NCBI RefSeq assembly: GCF_024628865.1
Contig: NZ_CP102384.1
Span: forward strand, 4,289,001-4,353,000
Source: Sphingopyxis sp. DBS4
GTDB lineage: Bacteria > Pseudomonadota > Alphaproteobacteria > Sphingomonadales > Sphingomonadaceae
DNA: 64,000 nt
Direction of reading: 5' to 3'
The notes under the pieces: model-generated
Database searches by the model: none
Seen by the model: only the letters and a program-made list of their open reading frames with translations
Told to the model about the DNA's origin: nothing
Shown: positions 9,052 through 15,822 of the stretch, in pieces
Position numbering within the stretch: position 1 is the first letter of the stretch
Layout of the letters: each line of letters begins with the position of its first letter
Made by a program: the position numbers and the translations under genes

Positions 9052-10202
9052 CGTAACCCCATCCCGCGCGCGATGATCCCGCGCAATATCTCGCGCGTCC
9101 CGCCGCGCAGCGAAAAGCTCGGCGCGACATGGGTGACGTAGAGCAGGGCGCGATAGAGCTCCGCATCGACCGCCTCATCGGGATGCGCGGCCAGATCGTC
9201 GCCGATGGCCGCCGGCAGTTGCTGCTCGAACGCGGTGCCGAGGTCCTTGACCAGCGACGCCTCGGTCACCGGACTTTCGCCCGCCGCGAGCCGTGCGGTG
9301 CAGGCGATCGACATCGCGCGCAGCACGCCGAGCCGCGCGGTGAAATCGCCGACGAGCGCGAGGGTCGCCGGATCGTCGCGGCGCCCCGTGCGCTGTAAAT
9401 GCGCGATCCACGCGTCGAGCAGCACGACGCTCGAATAGATGCGCTCGGGCCCGCTGCGCTCGAAGGCGAGTTCGGCGGTGACCTGTTTCCATCCCTCGCC
9501 CTCTTCGCCGATCAGCGCGTCGGCGGGCAGATCGACATCCTCGAAGAAGACTTCGGCGAAATGTTCGTCGCCCGCAAGGTCGCGGATCGGGCGGATGGTG
9601 ACGCCGGGCGCCTTGAGGTCGATGATGAGCTGCGACAGCCCGGCGTGGCGGTCTTCGGGGCCGCCCGAGGTGCGGAGCAGCGCGATCATATAGTCGCAAT
9701 GCGGCGCGCCCGACGTCCAGATCTTCTGCCCGTTGACGCGCCAGCCGGTTTCGGTGCGCGCCGCGCGGGTACGCACACTGGCAAGGTCGGAGCCCGACCC
9801 CGGCTCGCTCATTCCGATGCAGAAGAAGATTTCGCCGCGCGCGATCCGCGGCAGATAATATTCGCGCTGCGCTTCGTTGCCGAAATTGAGGATCAGCGGC
9901 GCGCTCTGCCGGTCGGCGATCCAGTGCGCCGCGACCGGCGCCCCGACGCCAAGCAATTCCTCGACGACGACGAAGCGCGCGAACGGCCCGCGCTCGTGCC
10001 CGCCATAGCGCTTGGGGAGCGTGAGGCCGAGAAAGCCCGCCTCGCCGAGGCGACGGCTGAAGGCGGGATCATAGCCCTGCCACGAGCGGACGCGGCGATC
10101 GGCACCGGCCGACGAGGCGGCTTCAGCCGCAAGCGCGCGAATCGCCGGCCGGATCGCTTCATCGGCGGCCGGCAGGCTGGCGAGGCTGAGCGTATCGAAC
10201 AC
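9048..10202 (-). CDS. Acyl-CoA dehydrogenase (long subunit)
   Basis: FAD-dependent alpha,beta-dehydrogenation of an acyl-CoA. At 384 residues it has the full family length: N-terminal helical domain (LGLTLPKRYGGHERGPFARF), middle beta domain with the FAD and substrate signatures CIGMSEPGSGSDLASVRT and WRVNGQKIWTSGAPHCDY (about 130-175), and a C-terminal helical domain ending with SLRGGTREILRGIIARGMGL. It is the first gene of a coupled pair with 8101-9051. The gene ends about 130 bp from the tRNA-Gly on the opposite strand. Substrate range is not evident. Confidence 0.92.
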   Translation of the reverse strand: MFDTLSLASLPAADEAIRPAIRALAAEAASSAGADRRVRSWQGYDPAFSRRLGEAGFLGLTLPKRYGGHERGPFARFVVVEELLGVGAPVAAHWIADRQSAPLILNFGNEAQREYYLPRIARGEIFFCIGMSEPGSGSDLASVRTRAARTETGWRVNGQKIWTSGAPHCDYMIALLRTSGGPEDRHAGLSQLIIDLKAPGVTIRPIRDLAGDEHFAEVFFEDVDLPADALIGEEGEGWKQVTAELAFERSGPERIYSSVVLLDAWIAHLQRTGRRDDPATLALVGDFTARLGVLRAMSIACTARLAAGESPVTEASLVKDLGTAFEQQLPAAIGDDLAAHPDEAVDAELYRALLYVTHVAPSFSLRGGTREILRGIIARGMGLR

Positions 10203-10335
10203 CGGCTTCTCTCTCCCTATGTCTTGTCTCCTTGCCGCTATTGCGCCGCGCGCGCCGCGACAAGCTGCTTTTTGTGCGAGCGGTACGGCGAAGGATTGAC
10301 CGGCGGCGCGCGAAACGGCAAAGGCCGGACAGCGC

Positions 10336-10409
10336 GCGGGTGTAGCTCAATGGCAGAGCAGAAGCTTCCCAAGCTTACGACGAGGGTTCGATTCCCTTCA
10401 CCCGCTCCA
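10336..10409 (+). tRNA. tRNA-Gly (anticodon CCC)
   Basis: A 74-nt cloverleaf with acceptor stem GCGGGTG (10336-10342) pairing with CACCCGC (10399-10405), discriminator T10406 and encoded CCA. The D arm (GTAGCTCAATGGCAGAGC) and T arm (GAGGG-TTCGATT-CCCTT) are standard. The anticodon loop TTCCCAA places anticodon CCC at 10368-10370. Its 3' half carries one copy of the island attachment repeat (10387-10403), so integration leaves the tRNA intact. Confidence 0.95.
10387..10403 (+). repeat. attL: left 17-bp direct repeat in tRNA-Gly 3' end
   Basis: TTCGATTCCCTTCACCC within the T arm and acceptor stem of tRNA-Gly is repeated exactly at 15704-15720. A tRNA 3'-end core with a tyrosine integrase 170 bp away is the classic signature of site-specific island integration. 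Confidence 0.88.
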
Positions 10410-10523
10410 TCTTGCTGCCCACGCGCAGTCGCTGATGGTTGAAAAAACCCTGAAAATCCGCTAGTTTTTGAGCATTCACTGGCTTCCGGTGATTGCCCAT
10501 GATCGCGTGTAGCTGAACGATTC

Positions 10524-10542
10524 GGGGGCATATCCGGGGGCC
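10524..10542 (+). other. Putative integrase arm-type site (left)
   Basis: GGGGGCATATCCGGGGGCC matches 16 of 19 positions with a sequence at 15632-15650, in the same orientation, near the other end of the island. Paired repeats inside both att regions suggest arm-type binding sites of the integrase. This is a pattern-based inference. Confidence 0.5.
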
Positions 10543-10574
10543 TTTCCAAAGCCCCTGATTTGCGAGGCCCCCAA

Positions 10575-11783
10575 ATGGCGCTCACCGACACCGCGATCCG
10601 CAAAGCGAAGCCAAAAGATAAGCCATATAAGATATCAGATTCGGGCGGCCTTTATCTTTTGGTCAATCCTACCGGCAGCAAACTCTGGCGCGTTAAATAT
10701 CGCCTGCATGGAGTGGAGCGCAAACTGGCCCTCGGCGCTTATCCCGCAATTACGCTCGCGGAAGCGCGAGCGGCTAGAGAAGATGCAAAGAAGCAGCTCG
10801 CCCATGCAGTCGATCCCAATACTGCCAAGCGGCAGGCTCGAATCGCTGCGAGCATCAGCGCGGGCAATAGTTTCTCGGCGGTCGCTGAAGAGCTGATAGC
10901 GAAGCGAGAGAAGGAAGGAGTCGCAGCCGCGACACTCGAAAAGCATCGCTGGCTTCTGCGGCTGCTAGGCGCGGAGTTCGGGCGGCGGCCGGTGGCCGAC
11001 ATCACGCCTGCGGAGTTACTCCACGAACTGAAAAAGCAGGAACGGCGCGGGCGTTTGGAGACCGCCAAGCAGGTCCGGTCGTTCGCGAGCCGCGTTTTCC
11101 GCTACGCCGCCGCCACGGCGCGGGCCGAACGCGATCCCGCACAGATGTTGCTTGGCGCGCTAATTCAACCGACCGTCAAACATTTCGCGGCAATCACCGA
11201 CCCAATTGAGTTTGGCGCTCTACTCCGTGCGATTGAGGGATATGTCGGTGACCCAGCAGTGATGTATGCGTTAAAGCTAACCCCGCATGTCTTCCAGAGG
11301 CCCGGCGAACTGCGTCAAATGGAATGGACAGAAATCGACTTCGCGAAGGCAGTTTGGACGCTACCCGCAGCGAAGATGAAGATGCGCCAACCGCATGCGG
11401 TGCCTCTATCGCGCCAAGCGCTCGCGATTTTGGAAAGTATGCGTGGGCTCTCGGGCAACGGCAGATACGTGTTTCCATCGGTACGAACACGGGCGCGACC
11501 GATCAGCGACAACACGATCAACGCAGCGCTTCGTCGTCTGGGCTATTCCAAGGAGCAAATGACGGCCCACGGGTTCCGGACCTCGGCCTCTTCGCTGCTT
11601 AACGAGTCTGGCAAGTGGAACCCCGATGCCATCGAACGTGCCCTTGCCCACATGGTCGCGGGCAGCATTCGCCGCATATACAATCAGTCGGCTTATTGGG
11701 CTGAACGCGTCGAGATGGCGCAGTGGTGGAGTGATTATTTGTGTCAGCTCTGTGATGGAGGCAATGTAGCCATCCCTCGCTAG
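10575..11783 (+). CDS. int: Tyrosine-type site-specific integrase (P4 family)
   Basis: Catalyses integration and excision of the island at tRNA-Gly. The 402-residue protein begins with an Arm DNA-binding domain of the DUF4102 type (residues 1-80, LTDTAIRKAKPKDKPYKISD, GLYLLVNPTGSKLW), then a core-binding domain (about 100-200) and the catalytic domain (about 210-380). Catalytic residues are visible: R in GELRQMEW, HGFR, the histidine of ALAHM and the nucleophile Y in RRIYNQ. The ATG at 10575 is preferred over a TTG at 10560 because it follows GAGG (10564-10567) with a 7-nt spacer and begins with the conserved LTD motif. The next gene starts 6 bp after its stop. Confidence 0.95.
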   Translation: MALTDTAIRKAKPKDKPYKISDSGGLYLLVNPTGSKLWRVKYRLHGVERKLALGAYPAITLAEARAAREDAKKQLAHAVDPNTAKRQARIAASISAGNSFSAVAEELIAKREKEGVAAATLEKHRWLLRLLGAEFGRRPVADITPAELLHELKKQERRGRLETAKQVRSFASRVFRYAAATARAERDPAQMLLGALIQPTVKHFAAITDPIEFGALLRAIEGYVGDPAVMYALKLTPHVFQRPGELRQMEWTEIDFAKAVWTLPAAKMKMRQPHAVPLSRQALAILESMRGLSGNGRYVFPSVRTRARPISDNTINAALRRLGYSKEQMTAHGFRTSASSLLNESGKWNPDAIERALAHMVAGSIRRIYNQSAYWAERVEMAQWWSDYLCQLCDGGNVAIPR

Positions 11784-11789
11784 GAGAAG

Positions 11790-12644
11790 ATGGTGGAGGA
11801 CCGAAAGGAAGTATTGCCGCTCCGCAGGGTTGCAGCCCGCTTCATCAACACCGATGAGCAGACTGGCCTTGCCGAGCTTGACCGCATCACGGCGGATGCC
11901 TCGCGCGCCATCCAGAAACGATACTGGCTCTGGTCCACCTCATTTGCGGCGACTGCTTTCGCGACAACCGTTACACTTCTTCCTGGGCTCATCCTCACTT
12001 TCAATGAGGCGCCCGCCGCCGATGCAGTCAGGCTGATTGGATTGGGCTGTTCTGGATTGATGATCGCGGTTGGCGCATCCTGGCGCGTGTTTCAATACGG
12101 CGGGATGCAGGCATCTACACCGCAGAATCCTGTCTATGCGGACCCGGGAGACTCTGCTGTCCGCAATCTGGAACGACTGTTCGCCATCCTTCAACTCGAA
12201 ACGTCCCCGCGCGCCTTTTACCTCACCCGAAATGGCGCGCGCCGCTACGTTGACCATCGCTATTTCTTCGGAAAGCTTCGCGCCGCCCATGTGGCCAAGG
12301 GCAGCACGATCCGCAACGCGCTCTTCGGCCCTGCGGGTCTCTGGTTCGACCGCGAACTGTTCCTTGAAGCGGACGTCGACAAACTGATCGCTGACGCCAA
12401 GGCCAAACCGAGTCGCAAGGGGGCACCGAAGCAGTACGATCATACCAATGCAATCATCGCGCTGATTGATCACCCCAAGGTGCGGGCGCTCGACATCTCG
12501 AAGCAGCGCGGCAATCAGAAGGAAATAATCGAGCTGCTGGAGGATTGGTATGAAGGCAGGCGTCTGAAGGTGCCCAGCCAGTCCCAGCTTGCGCCTTACG
12601 CAAATCAAATTCTGGAGACGATCGCGAAAAATCGTTCGTCTTAA
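11790..12644 (+). CDS. Unrecognised island protein with two N-terminal membrane helices
   Basis: I do not recognise this 284-residue protein. Residues 46-69 and 79-98 are hydrophobic and probably form a membrane hairpin. The remaining 180 residues look soluble, charged and cytoplasmic, with a basic stretch at about 205-220 (AKAKPSRKGAPKQYDH) and a C-terminal segment rich in acidic and basic residues. It starts with ATG after AGGAG (11782-11786), which overlaps the integrase stop codon, so it is in the integrase operon. A hairpin at 12663-12688 follows it. Its position as the main cargo gene of a small island makes an accessory function such as defence or exclusion possible, but nothing in the sequence proves one. 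Confidence 0.8.
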   Translation: MVEDRKEVLPLRRVAARFINTDEQTGLAELDRITADASRAIQKRYWLWSTSFAATAFATTVTLLPGLILTFNEAPAADAVRLIGLGCSGLMIAVGASWRVFQYGGMQASTPQNPVYADPGDSAVRNLERLFAILQLETSPRAFYLTRNGARRYVDHRYFFGKLRAAHVAKGSTIRNALFGPAGLWFDRELFLEADVDKLIADAKAKPSRKGAPKQYDHTNAIIALIDHPKVRALDISKQRGNQKEIIELLEDWYEGRRLKVPSQSQLAPYANQILETIAKNRSS

Positions 12645-12662
12645 TCCTATTCTGAATTATCG

Positions 12663-12688
12663 GGGAACCACGCATTTGCGTGGTTCCC
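12663..12688 (+). terminator. Hairpin after the integrase operon
   Basis: GGGAACCACGC and GCGTGGTTCCC form a perfect 11-bp stem with a 4-nt ATTT loop, 18 bp after the stop of the 11790 gene. No T-run follows, so it may be a terminator or an RNA-stabilising structure. The rest of 12645-12821 shows no gene. Confidence 0.55.
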
Positions 12689-12821
12689 GAGATAGGCAAT
12701 TACCGGGGAGTAGCCACGAACGGCAGATTTCCACTGCATCCACATGCTGTTGGAACTGTCAGCGCTTAGCTGCAAATGATCCTGTCGCCCGCCGCATCGC
12801 GGCACTCCAACGGAGGCGACA

Positions 12822-12989
12822 ATGGATGAACTCGCATACTCGATTAACCGCACGGCCAAGGCGCTCGGCGTCGGCCGCAGCACGATCTACAAGCTCATCA
12901 AGACCGGACAGGTCGATGCCCTCAAGATCGGAACGCGGACGCTGATCACCACCGCGTCGATCAGACGGCTGACCCAGACTCAGGCCTGA
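12822..12989 (+). CDS. AlpA-like excisionase / small MerR-type HTH regulator
   Basis: A 55-residue protein too short for most gene finders. It starts with ATG after a strong GGAGG (12812-12816). Residues 5-50 match the helix-turn-helix 17 / AlpA pattern: YSINRTAKALGVGRSTIYKL followed by IKTGQVDALKIGTRTLI, a recognition helix and wing. Such proteins act as excisionases or as activators of the integrase gene in P4-type islands. It lies downstream of the integrase operon rather than divergent from it. The family call is good; the role in excision is inferred. Confidence 0.85.
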   Translation: MDELAYSINRTAKALGVGRSTIYKLIKTGQVDALKIGTRTLITTASIRRLTQTQA

Positions 12990-13055
12990 TCCCCCGAGGG
13001 CGACACGTCGCCCACCATCCCACCGACACATCCCATTTTATTGAAAGGACACCGT

Positions 13056-13604
13056 ATGTCCATTCTGAGCAAAACCGTCGACCGGCTCGCCAATTTCTTC
13101 CGCTTTGACCACAAGGTCATCCTGCGTTTCGCCGTCGACCGATACAACGCACCCTGTGTCGTTCCGCTCATAGAGAAGCTGATCGCTGACGGTGAAGACG
13201 GAGATACCTATCGGTCCGCGCTCGCTGCCTGGAACCGGGCAGAGCGCCCGCCTATCGCTCTCTATGACGGCGAAACCAGTTTCTGCCGCATAGATGGTCC
13301 GTACCAGTGGGCGGGCAACCATGTTTTCCCGCTGGGCGGTCTCATTCTCAGCTCCGGTGTCACCGCCCACCTCGATCCTTATCAGGCGAGCGATCTTCAT
13401 TTTCAAATGCGGGCGGCGATCGAGCGGGCGATACAAGCGTGGGTTGCCGATAACGGTCTGCGAGAATGTCCGATGACGCCGGTCGCGTTTGATCGCGAGG
13501 CTGCCGATCGCAAGGCTAAGACGATGATCGCGGCAAGGGGCGACATCTTCGATCAGGATCGCATGGTCGCGGCTGCCCGCAAGGAGGGCTCGGATCATGT
13601 CTGA
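13056..13604 (+). CDS. Unrecognised 182-residue island protein
   Basis: No family recognised. The ATG at 13056 follows GAAAGGA with suitable spacing; a TTG at 13041 is less likely. The N-terminus (SILSKTVDRLANFFRFDHKV) is amphipathic, the middle contains ALYDGETSFCRIDGPYQW and GGLILSSGVTAHLDPY, and the C-terminus is charged. There are no clear membrane helices or catalytic motifs. The composition is that of an ordinary soluble protein and codon use is GC-rich, which supports a real gene. The next start codon (13597) lies inside its last codons. Confidence 0.7.
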   Translation: MSILSKTVDRLANFFRFDHKVILRFAVDRYNAPCVVPLIEKLIADGEDGDTYRSALAAWNRAERPPIALYDGETSFCRIDGPYQWAGNHVFPLGGLILSSGVTAHLDPYQASDLHFQMRAAIERAIQAWVADNGLRECPMTPVAFDREAADRKAKTMIAARGDIFDQDRMVAAARKEGSDHV

Positions 13605-13815
13605 GACGATTGCTTCTGCGGCAAGGTTGCAGGGCCGCGATGCTACGCATCGGACCCGTAATTTGGATACACACCTCACGCACGGGTGCATCCAGCTTTT
13701 CCGCCACTTTTCGCGAGTACGGTTCGACTACAGGGAGTGCAGCCTGCATCGAGGCCGCAGATTTCCGCGCGTTCACGAGAGTGCTCCCCGTACTCTCGCG
13801 GGATCGGTGCGATGA
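13597..13815 (+). CDS. Possible truncated coupled gene, function unknown
   Basis: A 72-codon frame starting with ATG eight bases before the end of the 13056 gene and preceded by GGAGGG (13583-13588), so initiation is plausible. The first 15 residues (MSETIASAARLQGRD) look natural, after which the composition becomes arginine- and histidine-rich and gene-like character is lost. This suggests a gene interrupted by the rearrangement that also truncated the serine recombinase next to it. It could equally be non-functional. Confidence 0.3.
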   Translation: MSETIASAARLQGRDATHRTRNLDTHLTHGCIQLFRHFSRVRFDYRECSLHRGRRFPRVHESAPRTLAGSVR

Positions 13816-14282
13816 AGGCGGTTCAGTATATACTCGCCAGCCATGGCGCGCTTGACGCCCTTTACGATCGTCGAGACCGGGCTGCCGTCATTGTCGAACT
13901 GCTCCGCGCAATATTCGACGGCGATCCCTGCCCGCTTACAGATATATTCGTAGTAGGCGCTCTCGTCGGCGTCCTGGAACCGGCCCCAGCGACTGACATC
14001 ATAGACCAAAACCATCGTGAAATCGGTTGTCCCGGCCTGAACATCCTCGATCAATTTTTTAAGAGCGTCCCGGCCGTCGATACTCAATCCGCTTTTTCCG
14101 GCGTCGGCATAGGTTCTGACGATCTCAATTCCGCGAGTCTCAGCGTACCGGCGGATTGCCTCACCTTGATTCTCGGTGGAGTAACGCTGGTGATCGGTCG
14201 ACATCCGCACATATTCGGCAGCGCGAACCGTCGGCGACAGCGCTTCGCCTTCTTTTCGGAACTGATCGGACCATTCTGCCAC
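13773..14282 (-). pseudogene. Truncated serine recombinase (resolvase domain only)
   Basis: Residues encoded from about 14231 to 13830 match the N-terminal catalytic domain of large serine recombinases: AAEYVRMSTDHQRYSTENQ, with the serine nucleophile region near YVRMS/STENQ, then TYADAGKSGL, YDVSRWGRFQDADESAYYE and VKGVKRAMAGEY. Immediately after MAGEY the similarity stops and 18 unrelated residues lead to a stop at 13773; the recombinase and zinc-ribbon DNA-binding domains that normally follow (300 or more residues) are absent. The start is unclear: a GTG at 14282 is possible but weak, and there is no ATG close to the domain boundary. Interpreted as a remnant of a second mobile element. Confidence 0.75.
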
Positions 14283-14391
14283 TTCACCAGCCCCAAATCT
14301 AAAGAGGATGGCTCGCAGGGTCCGGCCGTATGCGATCCCCACGAGTCGATGACGCAACGCGGGGTGAGTATAGACGGCGAGGAGAGGTAAG

Positions 14392-14751
14392 ATGTTGCCG
14401 AAAACGGGCAAGAGTTTACCGCAACGACAGGCCGACATCACCTTCGCGGAACTGGTTTCAGCCGCGCTCACGGAGGAAGTCGGAGAGACCCATCGAGGGG
14501 TCAAAACGCTGATGCGATGGACGGGCGCCAGCGAGCGATGTGTGAAGCATTGGCTCGCTGGAACTCACGCTCCTAGTGGATCGCACCTACTCGCACTGAT
14601 GCGACATTCGGACGAACTTCTGCGTCACCTGCTCATCGCCGCCGGGCGGCGCGAAGCTACTGTTGGGCTCGAGCTCGCCAGCTTGCGCTTTAAGCTTCGC
14701 GAGCTCTTACTGTTGATGGACGAAGGAGGCGCGCCGCCAATACGTCACTGA
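14392..14751 (+). CDS. Small HTH-like DNA-binding protein next to recombinase remnant
   Basis: A 119-residue protein with ATG after GGAGAGG. Residues about 35-62 (GVKTLMRWTGASERCVKHWL and AGTHAPSGSHLLALMRHSDE) have the spacing of a helix-turn-helix in which a region resembling transcriptional repressors recognises DNA. The C-terminus is leucine-rich and helical. Its 5' end is divergent from the serine recombinase remnant, a common pairing on mobile elements. The precise family is not recognised. Confidence 0.65.
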   Translation: MLPKTGKSLPQRQADITFAELVSAALTEEVGETHRGVKTLMRWTGASERCVKHWLAGTHAPSGSHLLALMRHSDELLRHLLIAAGRREATVGLELASLRFKLRELLLLMDEGGAPPIRH

Positions 14752-14773
14752 CGCGCTGCCTCCTCCGAAACTA

Positions 14774-15109
14774 TCATTCGCCCGGCATGGTATTGGTCGA
14801 AGCGTAGTCCTTGAACTTGTCCGTGAAGTTCGCGTGATAGTCGTCGATCTGCATCTGCGCATTTTCCTCGGCATCGGCTTGCGAATCGCCGCCCGCCCGG
14901 TTGGTCGCCGTAACCGCTGCCTTAAATGCCGATTGTTCTGTGTCGCACGCCGACTTCACGGAAAGTTCAAACTCCGCCTCCGTCACCTTGGCCTCAAGCT
15001 GCTTCTTGAGATGCTCGCGGAGGCATTTCGTGAAGGCGGCTCGCGTCGCGTCGACATTGCCGGCCGGTGCTGGCGCCATTGCAGCCAAAAGAATTGAAGC
15101 GATAAGCAT
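14774..15109 (-). CDS. Small exported protein of unknown function
   Basis: A 111-residue protein with a probable signal peptide (MLIASILLAAMAPAPAG) and a mature part rich in charged and alanine residues. Two cysteines (KCLREHLKK, KSACDTEQS) about 25 residues apart might form a disulfide in the periplasm. The helical periodicity suggests a small all-alpha protein. I do not recognise a named family. It lies convergent to the HTH gene, 22 bp apart. Confidence 0.65.
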   Translation of the reverse strand: MLIASILLAAMAPAPAGNVDATRAAFTKCLREHLKKQLEAKVTEAEFELSVKSACDTEQSAFKAAVTATNRAGGDSQADAEENAQMQIDDYHANFTDKFKDYASTNTMPGE

Positions 15110-15425
15110 CCTGCGACTCCCCGTTTGCAGATGTTCTGTGGTTAGAAATTAGCGCAGCCCGAAAAAAAATGGGAGCGCCATTTTGCGCCACCATTCGATC
15201 CGGTCGTTCGCCAAGTTAGCCCCTGCAACCAACGCATGCCTCCGCGCGATATTGAATCAGAAGCCAAATGATGGAATTCGCCGCAAGCCGTCAGGCTAGC
15301 GCGAGGGGTGCCCGGTTCTGGGCTCCCTATCCCTTTCGGGACTGGGCCGGGCACCAATTCCTATTTCGTACGTCAGAACAAGAACGCGGGTTTCCTACTA
15401 TATTCGGTCGTGTCATTGTCGGCAT
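15110..15425. other. Island intergenic stretch without a supported gene
   Basis: No frame here has convincing start, ribosome-binding site and protein-like composition. A short inverted repeat (CGGTTCTGGGCTCCCTATCC region, 15311-15350) is the only structure seen. Confidence 0.4.
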
Positions 15426-15551
15426 ATGGCAAAGCAAGCGAGGAAATGGCGGGACAGGGCGCTCGCGATCGAATTTTGGATCGCGACCTGTGTAGTGGGC
15501 GGTTCCTTTGTCGTTGGCCTTCTCAGAGCGCTGGGTTATCTTTTCGATTAG
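15426..15551 (+). CDS. Possible single-helix membrane microprotein
   Basis: A 41-codon frame: a basic start (MAKQARKWRDRALA) followed by one clear hydrophobic helix (EFWIATCVVGGSFVVGLLRA) and a short tail ending LGYLFD. This basic-then-helix design is typical of small inner-membrane proteins, toxins or pump regulators. The ribosome-binding site is weak, so expression is uncertain. Confidence 0.4.
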   Translation: MAKQARKWRDRALAIEFWIATCVVGGSFVVGLLRALGYLFD

Positions 15552-15631
15552 AGGAGGAGTCGTCGGCCGAACATGCTCAACAAGCTCCACGGTCGGAATC
15601 GAACCTCCGGACTTTTAAGTACAGTACTTAC

Positions 15632-15650
15632 GGGGGCTTTTCAGGGGGCC
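15632..15650 (+). other. Putative integrase arm-type site (right)
   Basis: GGGGGCTTTTCAGGGGGCC, same orientation and 16/19 identical to the left-end site at 10524-10542, located 54 bp inside attR. Confidence 0.5.
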
Positions 15651-15703
15651 TCCAAATTAGCATCGGACTGAATGACTAGGCTTCCCTTCGGTTCTTGCGA
15701 TTA

Positions 15704-15720
15704 TTCGATTCCCTTCACCC
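15704..15720 (+). repeat. attR: right 17-bp direct repeat
   Basis: Exact copy of tRNA-Gly positions 10387-10403. Outside it the sequence does not continue as a tRNA, so this marks the right junction of the island. The 15721-15822 stretch up to the YeiH gene has no gene. Confidence 0.88.
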
Positions 15721-15822
15721 TCCAGTCATTCAGAAATCGACGAAAGCTAAAAAGGCCCCGGCCTGTGGTGACTGCGTTGTTGTCATGCTGGATCGGCGCG
15801 TACCGCGTGGTTATCGGCCCGA

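Larger units (their letters stand above)
10387..15720 (+). mobile_element. Integrated genomic island in tRNA-Gly(CCC), about 5.3 kb
   Basis: Bounded by exact 17-bp direct repeats. It holds, in order, a P4-type tyrosine integrase, an unrecognised two-helix membrane protein, an AlpA-like small HTH protein, an unknown 182-residue protein, a truncated serine recombinase, an XRE-like or other HTH protein, a small exported protein and a possible single-helix microprotein. Base composition looks lower in GC than the flanks. No conjugation, replication or known antiviral gene is visible, so it is probably a small mobilisable or satellite-type island, partly decayed. Confidence 0.85.

Noticed and set aside
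13516-13776. Minus-strand 86-codon frame opposite the 13056 gene end
   Set aside because: It looks protein-like in part but overlaps a coupled plus-strand pair and has no ribosome-binding site or known domain.
15580-15640. tRNA-like fragment on the minus strand (TTCGATT loop near 15598)
   Set aside because: The T-arm stem pairs poorly and no acceptor or D arm was found, so it is not a tRNA gene.
10387-15720. A complete known antiviral system in the island
   Set aside because: No restriction, Cas, retron, helicase or nuclease motifs were found; only unassigned proteins remain.
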